Assembly: GCA_902796035.1 (NCBI GenBank)
Contig: CADBNR010000026.1
Span: 1-36,625 of the forward strand
Direction of reading: 5' to 3'
DNA length: 36,625 bases
From: an uncultured Bacteroidales bacterium
Lineage (GTDB): Bacteria > Bacteroidota > Bacteroidia > Bacteroidales > Muribaculaceae
The translations under genes were made by a program, and so were the position numbers. Shown piece after piece: positions 32,981 through 36,625 of this stretch (positions within the stretch are counted from its first letter, which is position 1; each line of letters opens with the position of its first letter). Below the pieces are notes generated by a model that saw only the letters and a program-made list of their open reading frames with translations, did not search any database and had not been told where the DNA came from.

Positions 32981-33793
32981 ATGCGCAAGTTTTTGAAGAC
33001 CCTTTCGCTGGTGGCCGGCATGGCCATCCTCATGAGTTCGTGCACTGAGTTCACCAAGGTGATGAAGAGCCGCGATCCTGAATATAAATTCGAATACGCC
33101 AAAAAGGCGTACGAAAACAAGAAATATATGCAGGCATATCAGGTGCTGAGCGAAATCTATACCCCTTTGCGTGGCACCGCTCACGGCGAGGAGGCATTGT
33201 TTCTGCTCGCCATGTCTTGCTATAACAATCAGGACTACGACAACTCGGCCCTATACTTCAAGACATATTACAACCGTTATCCCAAAGGTCAATATGCCGA
33301 ACTGTCCCGTTTCTATTCAGGCTACGGCTATTATCTTGACTCCCCAGACGCACAGCTCGACCAGACATATACTATAAAGGCGATAGAGGAGCTGAAGGAT
33401 TTTCTGGAGTTCTTCCCCAAAAGCGAAAAGGTGCCCGAGGCACGTGAAGCAATATTCGAGATGCAGGACAAGCTGACTCTCAAGGAACTGCAGAACGCAC
33501 AGCTATACTATAATCTCGGCAATTTCATGGGCAACAATTACCGTTCGGCCATCATTGTGTCGGAGAATGCGCTCAAGACCTACCCCTTCTCGAAATATAA
33601 GGAAGATTTCGAATTCCTTATTCTTAAGTCCAAGTTTCAGGAGGCACGTCAGAGCGTGGCCGAGAAAATGGCCGACCGTTATCGCGACGTTATCGACGAG
33701 TATTACTCGTTCTCAAACAATTACCCTGACTCCAAAAATATGAAAGAGGCGCAGACCATTCTGAAAATTGCGGAAAAATACGCCTCCAAATAA
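32981..33793 (+). CDS. bamD: Outer-membrane protein assembly factor BamD
   Basis: BamD is a lipoprotein of the BAM complex that inserts beta-barrel proteins into the outer membrane. From the ATG at 32981 the protein has 270 aa. It has a lipoprotein signal peptide with lipobox LMSSC (cleavage before C21) and then tetratricopeptide-type helical repeats (about 35-260), including YEFAKKAYENKKYMQAYQVLSEIY (core YMQAYQVLSEIY). Length is typical for Bacteroidetes BamD (about 265 aa). A TTG in frame two codons earlier is rejected in favour of ATG. Its neighbour rpoZ follows at 35 nt and shares a strong terminator. Confidence 0.94.
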   Translation: MRKFLKTLSLVAGMAILMSSCTEFTKVMKSRDPEYKFEYAKKAYENKKYMQAYQVLSEIYTPLRGTAHGEEALFLLAMSCYNNQDYDNSALYFKTYYNRYPKGQYAELSRFYSGYGYYLDSPDAQLDQTYTIKAIEELKDFLEFFPKSEKVPEAREAIFEMQDKLTLKELQNAQLYYNLGNFMGNNYRSAIIVSENALKTYPFSKYKEDFEFLILKSKFQEARQSVAEKMADRYRDVIDEYYSFSNNYPDSKNMKEAQTILKIAEKYASK

Positions 33794-33828
33794 CCCGATA
33801 CGAATACTCATAAATCATAATAGAACTT

Positions 33829-34164
33829 ATGGATTATAAGAAAACGAATGCACCGCTTAACACGGTCACCCGCGACATGATCGCTATGGCCGAACAGACG
33901 GGCAATGTATACGAGACTGTATGCGTCATTGGCAAACGCGCAAATCAGATCGCGGCCGACCTGAAGAAAGAACTTGAGAAGAAGCTTCAGGAATTCGCTT
34001 CGACCGACAACCTCGAGGAAGTTTCGGAAAACCGCGAGCAGATAGAGATTTCCCGATTCTATGAAAAATTGCCGAAGCCCACGCTCATCGCCACTCAGGA
34101 ATATATAGAACATAAACTCTATTTCTCGAATCCGCTCAAAGAGCGTTCTCTTCTTGACGATTAA
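33829..34164 (+). CDS. rpoZ: DNA-directed RNA polymerase omega subunit, Bacteroidetes type
   Basis: This 111-aa protein matches the Bacteroidetes omega family, which assists polymerase assembly by binding the beta' subunit. The conserved core is seen in NTVTRDMIAMAEQTGNVYETVCVIGKRANQIA, with KRANQIAADLKKELEKKL (about 41-58) as the best-known omega helix. The tail (about 60-111) includes the Bacteroidetes-specific PTLIATQEYIEHKLYFSNPL. The gene is intact and shares a promoter with bamD. Its pairing with bamD is a recurrent Bacteroidetes arrangement. Confidence 0.9.
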   Translation: MDYKKTNAPLNTVTRDMIAMAEQTGNVYETVCVIGKRANQIAADLKKELEKKLQEFASTDNLEEVSENREQIEISRFYEKLPKPTLIATQEYIEHKLYFSNPLKERSLLDD

Positions 34165-34186
34165 CTGTAAATATCACAGTATCAAT

Positions 34187-34218
34187 ATGCCGCGGTCATG
34201 ATGACAGCGGCATTTTTT
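34187..34218 (+). terminator. Intrinsic terminator of bamD-rpoZ
   Basis: ATGCCGC (34187-34193) pairs with GCGGCAT (34207-34213), and the inner GTCAT/ATGAC (34195-34199 with 34201-34205) extends the stem past a G-A mismatch. T6 follows at 34213-34218. It ends five bases before the next start codon. Confidence 0.88.
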
Positions 34219-34223
34219 ACGAA

Positions 34224-35189
34224 ATGAGCACTCCCGTTCTCCATATTTATAATCCAGAAACTGAATATGCCCTGGCTTCCGGCTCTCCTTACTATACACT
34301 GCCGGAATCGGTCAGAAAACTACGCATATCCAAAGCCAGACTTCCTGAAAGGTATGCATGCTTTGGCGACGCTATTCTCCTTTTGGATGGTACGGATCCA
34401 GAACCACACAGACATTCGGCTGTCAGGTTGCTCACGCCTGACGCTGACATGGACTGGTCGCAGTTCGTCGCTTCGCCTTGGGGATGGAACGCCCAGATAG
34501 CATACTTTCTAAATTCCAACTGTCCCGGCTTACAGGGTATCCCATCCCCCGACAGATTGGAATCCCTTCGGAATCTGGCTCATCGTCGCACCACTATCAA
34601 ATTCTTAAGGGCATACGATGCCGTCAACTTTAAGTTACCGCTGGAATTCAATGACTATGAGAATGCCGTGACATATTATCACAATCACCCGGCCATATTC
34701 CTCAAGGCTCCATGGAGCAGTTCAGGGCGTGGTGTGATGCGTACCGACGACCTCAAGCCTATGCATGTCGAACCATGGATGCGAGGAATAATACGCTCCC
34801 AGGGAGCGGTAATGGTAGAACCAATATATGAGAAGATTCTTGATTGCGCCACGGAATGGATCATGAGCGGCGGCAAGGCGACATTTCTCGGTGTATCGGT
34901 GTTCGAGGCTTCCGGACGCGGCAAGTATCATCGTAATATCAAGGCGAACCAACTGTCGCTATGGAATATGATCGGAGTACTCACTCAGCAAGTTATCGAT
35001 AAGCAACGTTATGCATTACAATCCGTAATCGGCACTGATTATGATGGACCTGTCGGCATCGACATGTTGCTGACCTCGACCGGCACTTTACACCCTTGTG
35101 TTGAACTCAACCTCAGGCGCACCATGGGCTCGATATTGATTCATCCAGATGACAAATCGCTGGTTGCAAAATACCCGGCAATGTTTTAA
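34224..35189 (+). CDS. ATP-grasp-like conserved protein of unknown function
   Basis: I do not recognise a named family for this 321-aa protein, but parts look like an ATP-grasp ligase. These are the glycine-rich loop FLKAPWSSSGRGV (about 158-170, lysine for phosphate contact), an acidic metal pair late in the chain (GIDMLLTSTG near 278-287 and CVELNLRRTMG near 293-303, with E and N as metal ligands) and VEPIYEKILDCATEWI between. The N-terminal 120 residues (HIYNPETEYALASG) look like a substrate domain. It has no signal or membrane segment. The substrate is unknown. It begins just after the bamD-rpoZ terminator, with no visible Shine-Dalgarno. Confidence 0.6.
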   Translation: MSTPVLHIYNPETEYALASGSPYYTLPESVRKLRISKARLPERYACFGDAILLLDGTDPEPHRHSAVRLLTPDADMDWSQFVASPWGWNAQIAYFLNSNCPGLQGIPSPDRLESLRNLAHRRTTIKFLRAYDAVNFKLPLEFNDYENAVTYYHNHPAIFLKAPWSSSGRGVMRTDDLKPMHVEPWMRGIIRSQGAVMVEPIYEKILDCATEWIMSGGKATFLGVSVFEASGRGKYHRNIKANQLSLWNMIGVLTQQVIDKQRYALQSVIGTDYDGPVGIDMLLTSTGTLHPCVELNLRRTMGSILIHPDDKSLVAKYPAMF

Positions 35190-35194
35190 CTTTG
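35163..35194 (+). promoter_or_regulatory. Possible internal promoter for the DUF2520 gene
   Basis: GTTG (35163-35166), a 20-base spacer and TAACTTTG (35187-35194) fit the promoter pattern inside the end of the ATP-grasp-like gene. Transcription would start at or beside the ATG at 35199, so the message would have almost no leader. Confidence 0.4.
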
Positions 35195-35198
35195 CATT

Positions 35199-35939
35199 AT
35201 GATTACGGACAAAAAAAATGTGGCGATAATAGGGCGCGGCAACGTCGGCGCCCATCTGTCTCGTGCGCTGAGCGGCAAAGCGAATGTGACAGTGGTTAAT
35301 CCTCATACACTCGCCGAACTGACCGGCACCGAGGACATCATACTGATCAGCGTGTCGGATACGGCACTACCGGAAATAGCTGAAAAACTTGCATCGCACA
35401 TCGACATAGATAATAAGCCGATAGTTGCGCATACATCCGGCACTACTCCGTTGGATGTATTGTCAAAGCTTGACACCCCTTACGGTGTGTTCTATCCTAT
35501 GCAGACCTTCTCTAAGGATGTGGAGCTAAATTATGCCGAGATCCCGATGTTTATCGAAGGCTCTGATTCAGGTGTCTCTGATATGCTCATGACATTGGCA
35601 GGCTTGTTTTCCAACCATGTCCATTACGCCGATTCCGAAAAGCGCCGCAAGCTGCATGTCGGATCGGTGTTTGCCTGCAACTTCGTCAATCATGTGTGGG
35701 CGCTCTCCGAAAAATGGCTGACCGAAAATGGTCTTGAATTTGACATGATGCATGCGCTGATTCGTGAGACCACACGCAAGGCGCTGGCTAATTCCCCGCA
35801 CGAAGTGCAGACCGGTCCTGCAATACGCCATGACGCGCCCACTATCCAAAGTCATCTCAGTATGCTGGAGAGCGATGCGCAGCTTCACGACATATATAAG
35901 ACATTGACGGCTTCCATCGAAAATTCCTATCCCGAATAA
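35199..35939 (+). CDS. DUF2520-family Rossmann-fold protein
   Basis: The 246-aa protein has an N-terminal NAD(P)-binding Rossmann fold (VAIIGRGNVGAHLSRAL, core GRGNVG, about 8-20) and a helical C-terminal domain typical of DUF2520 proteins, which resemble 6-phosphogluconate dehydrogenase-like or pyrroline-5-carboxylate reductase-like enzymes. Other visible motifs are HTSGTTPLDVL (about 78-88), YPMQTFSKD (about 97-105) and FACNFVNH (about 158-165). It is likely an oxidoreductase, but substrate and cofactor are unknown. The gene lies 9 nt after the ATP-grasp-like gene and 18 nt before kdsC, suggesting one operon. Confidence 0.85.
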   Translation: MITDKKNVAIIGRGNVGAHLSRALSGKANVTVVNPHTLAELTGTEDIILISVSDTALPEIAEKLASHIDIDNKPIVAHTSGTTPLDVLSKLDTPYGVFYPMQTFSKDVELNYAEIPMFIEGSDSGVSDMLMTLAGLFSNHVHYADSEKRRKLHVGSVFACNFVNHVWALSEKWLTENGLEFDMMHALIRETTRKALANSPHEVQTGPAIRHDAPTIQSHLSMLESDAQLHDIYKTLTASIENSYPE

Positions 35940-35957
35940 ATTATAAACACACTCTAT

Positions 35958-36482
35958 ATGAGCGGTATAAATTACGATCTAACGAAAATACGCGGCATCG
36001 CCCTCGATGTGGACGGAGTTCTCTCCCCTTCCACCATCCCGATGGGCACTGACGGCCAACCGGTGCGCATGGTCAACATCAAGGACGGATACGCCTTGCA
36101 GTTGGCAGTCAAGAGAGGATTGATCATATCAATCATAACCGGAGGAAACACCCCCGGCGTACAGCAGCGTTATTCCAAGCTCGGCATCAAGGAAATATAC
36201 CAGGGTGTGGCCACCAAGATCAATGTATTTCAGGAATGGATGTCGGCGAACTCTCTTAAGCCCGAGGAGGTTATATATATGGGCGACGACATTCCCGACC
36301 TGAAATGCCTGCGTGTCGCCGGCCTCTCGTGCTGTCCCCACGATGCTGCATACGAGGTGAAGATGACCTGCGACTATATCTCGCAGATCGGCGGAGGCTA
36401 CGGCTGCGTACGCGACGTGGTGGAACAAGTGCTGAAAGCCAAGGGATTGTGGATGAACGACGCCGAGGCCTTCGGCTGGTAA
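35958..36482 (+). CDS. kdsC: 3-deoxy-D-manno-octulosonate 8-phosphate phosphatase
   Basis: KdsC removes phosphate from Kdo-8-phosphate, a step toward CMP-Kdo and lipopolysaccharide inner core. The 174-aa protein is a HAD-superfamily enzyme with no cap: motif 1 DVDGVLS (about 18-24, nucleophile D18 and D20), motif 2 SIITGGNT (about 55-62), motif 3 lysine near VATKINVF, and motif 4 YMGDDIPDLKCL (about 107-118). The GGYGCVRDVVEQVL C-terminus is typical of KdsC. Length matches. It is probably in one operon with the DUF2520 gene. The other Kdo genes (kdsA, kdsB, kdsD) are not in the window. Confidence 0.93.
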   Translation: MSGINYDLTKIRGIALDVDGVLSPSTIPMGTDGQPVRMVNIKDGYALQLAVKRGLIISIITGGNTPGVQQRYSKLGIKEIYQGVATKINVFQEWMSANSLKPEEVIYMGDDIPDLKCLRVAGLSCCPHDAAYEVKMTCDYISQIGGGYGCVRDVVEQVLKAKGLWMNDAEAFGW

Positions 36483-36625
36483 AATGGACCGATACCCGCA
36501 AACCTCTGCGGATGGCAGGAATTTATAAGAGTGCGTTAACTTTTAAATCAAATTAAGATTGAGAGGATTTTTTGAGATGATTTTGCAAGCCAAGGAGGGA
36601 GCGGTGCGGGCACCGTGACCGACGA
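36483..36625. other. Right-edge noncoding stretch
   Basis: No gene of useful length is seen. A 5-bp stem (CCGCA with TGCGG, 6-nt loop) lies near 36498-36513. The last 50 bases turn abruptly G-rich and contain a small hairpin (CGGTG, CGGG loop, CACCG near 36602-36615). The end may be the start of a feature beyond the window. Confidence 0.4.

Overview
The window reads as an ordinary chromosomal segment of a Bacteroidales bacterium, plausibly a Muribaculaceae-like gut species. The lineage call is inference. It rests on a short primary sigma factor (286 aa, no region 1.1), a Bacteroidetes-type omega subunit next to a BamD lipoprotein, weak Shine-Dalgarno sequences, and repeated promoters of the Bacteroidetes type (about TTTG, 19-22 bases, TAnnTTTG). 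Base composition looks close to 50% G+C, with one clearly AT-rich gene. There is no phage, transposase, integrase, CRISPR array or restriction system.

Layout. Positions 1-3.3 kb hold a DUF418 membrane protein, a small HExxH protein broken by a frameshift, and rmuC. From 3.3 to 4.6 kb there is a small plus-strand cassette between two minus-strand neighbours. It holds a four-helix-bundle protein and a CYTH protein, with three arrays of a 9-bp TAGCTA-type repeat before, between and after them. From 4.6 to 12.3 kb come merR and an M23 peptidase (minus), then alaS, a CPBP protease, holA, rpoD and a secreted beta-barrel-like protein. From 12.3 to 20 kb come an M3 peptidase, nadC, yraN, a TrmH-family methyltransferase (minus), nfo, an MFS transporter and cdsA. 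Two identical tRNA-Arg(ACG) genes with a perfect terminator follow at 20.1-20.3 kb.

From 32.8 kb back to 20.4 kb all genes are on the minus strand. A PASTA protein, an RluD-type pseudouridine synthase and an 823-aa multi-domain DNA-binding-like protein come first. Then comes a tight six-gene run: acyltransferase, metallophosphoesterase, folK, polyprenyl-phosphate sugar transferase, ClC channel with CBS domains, and an AT-rich phosphoethanolamine transferase. The last run is weighted toward envelope lipid and polysaccharide work. The right end (32.9-36.5 kb, plus) holds bamD and rpoZ, an ATP-grasp-like protein, a DUF2520 protein and kdsC.

Most genes are housekeeping: translation, replication, transcription, NAD, folate, phospholipid and Kdo synthesis, and outer-membrane assembly. 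The points most worth a second look are the repeat-bracketed four-helix-bundle/CYTH cassette, the 823-aa protein that joins alpha-CTD-like, sigma-4-like, HARE-HTH-like and helicase-associated-like segments, and three genes whose 3' ends, stop codon included, lie inside or beside short tandem duplications.
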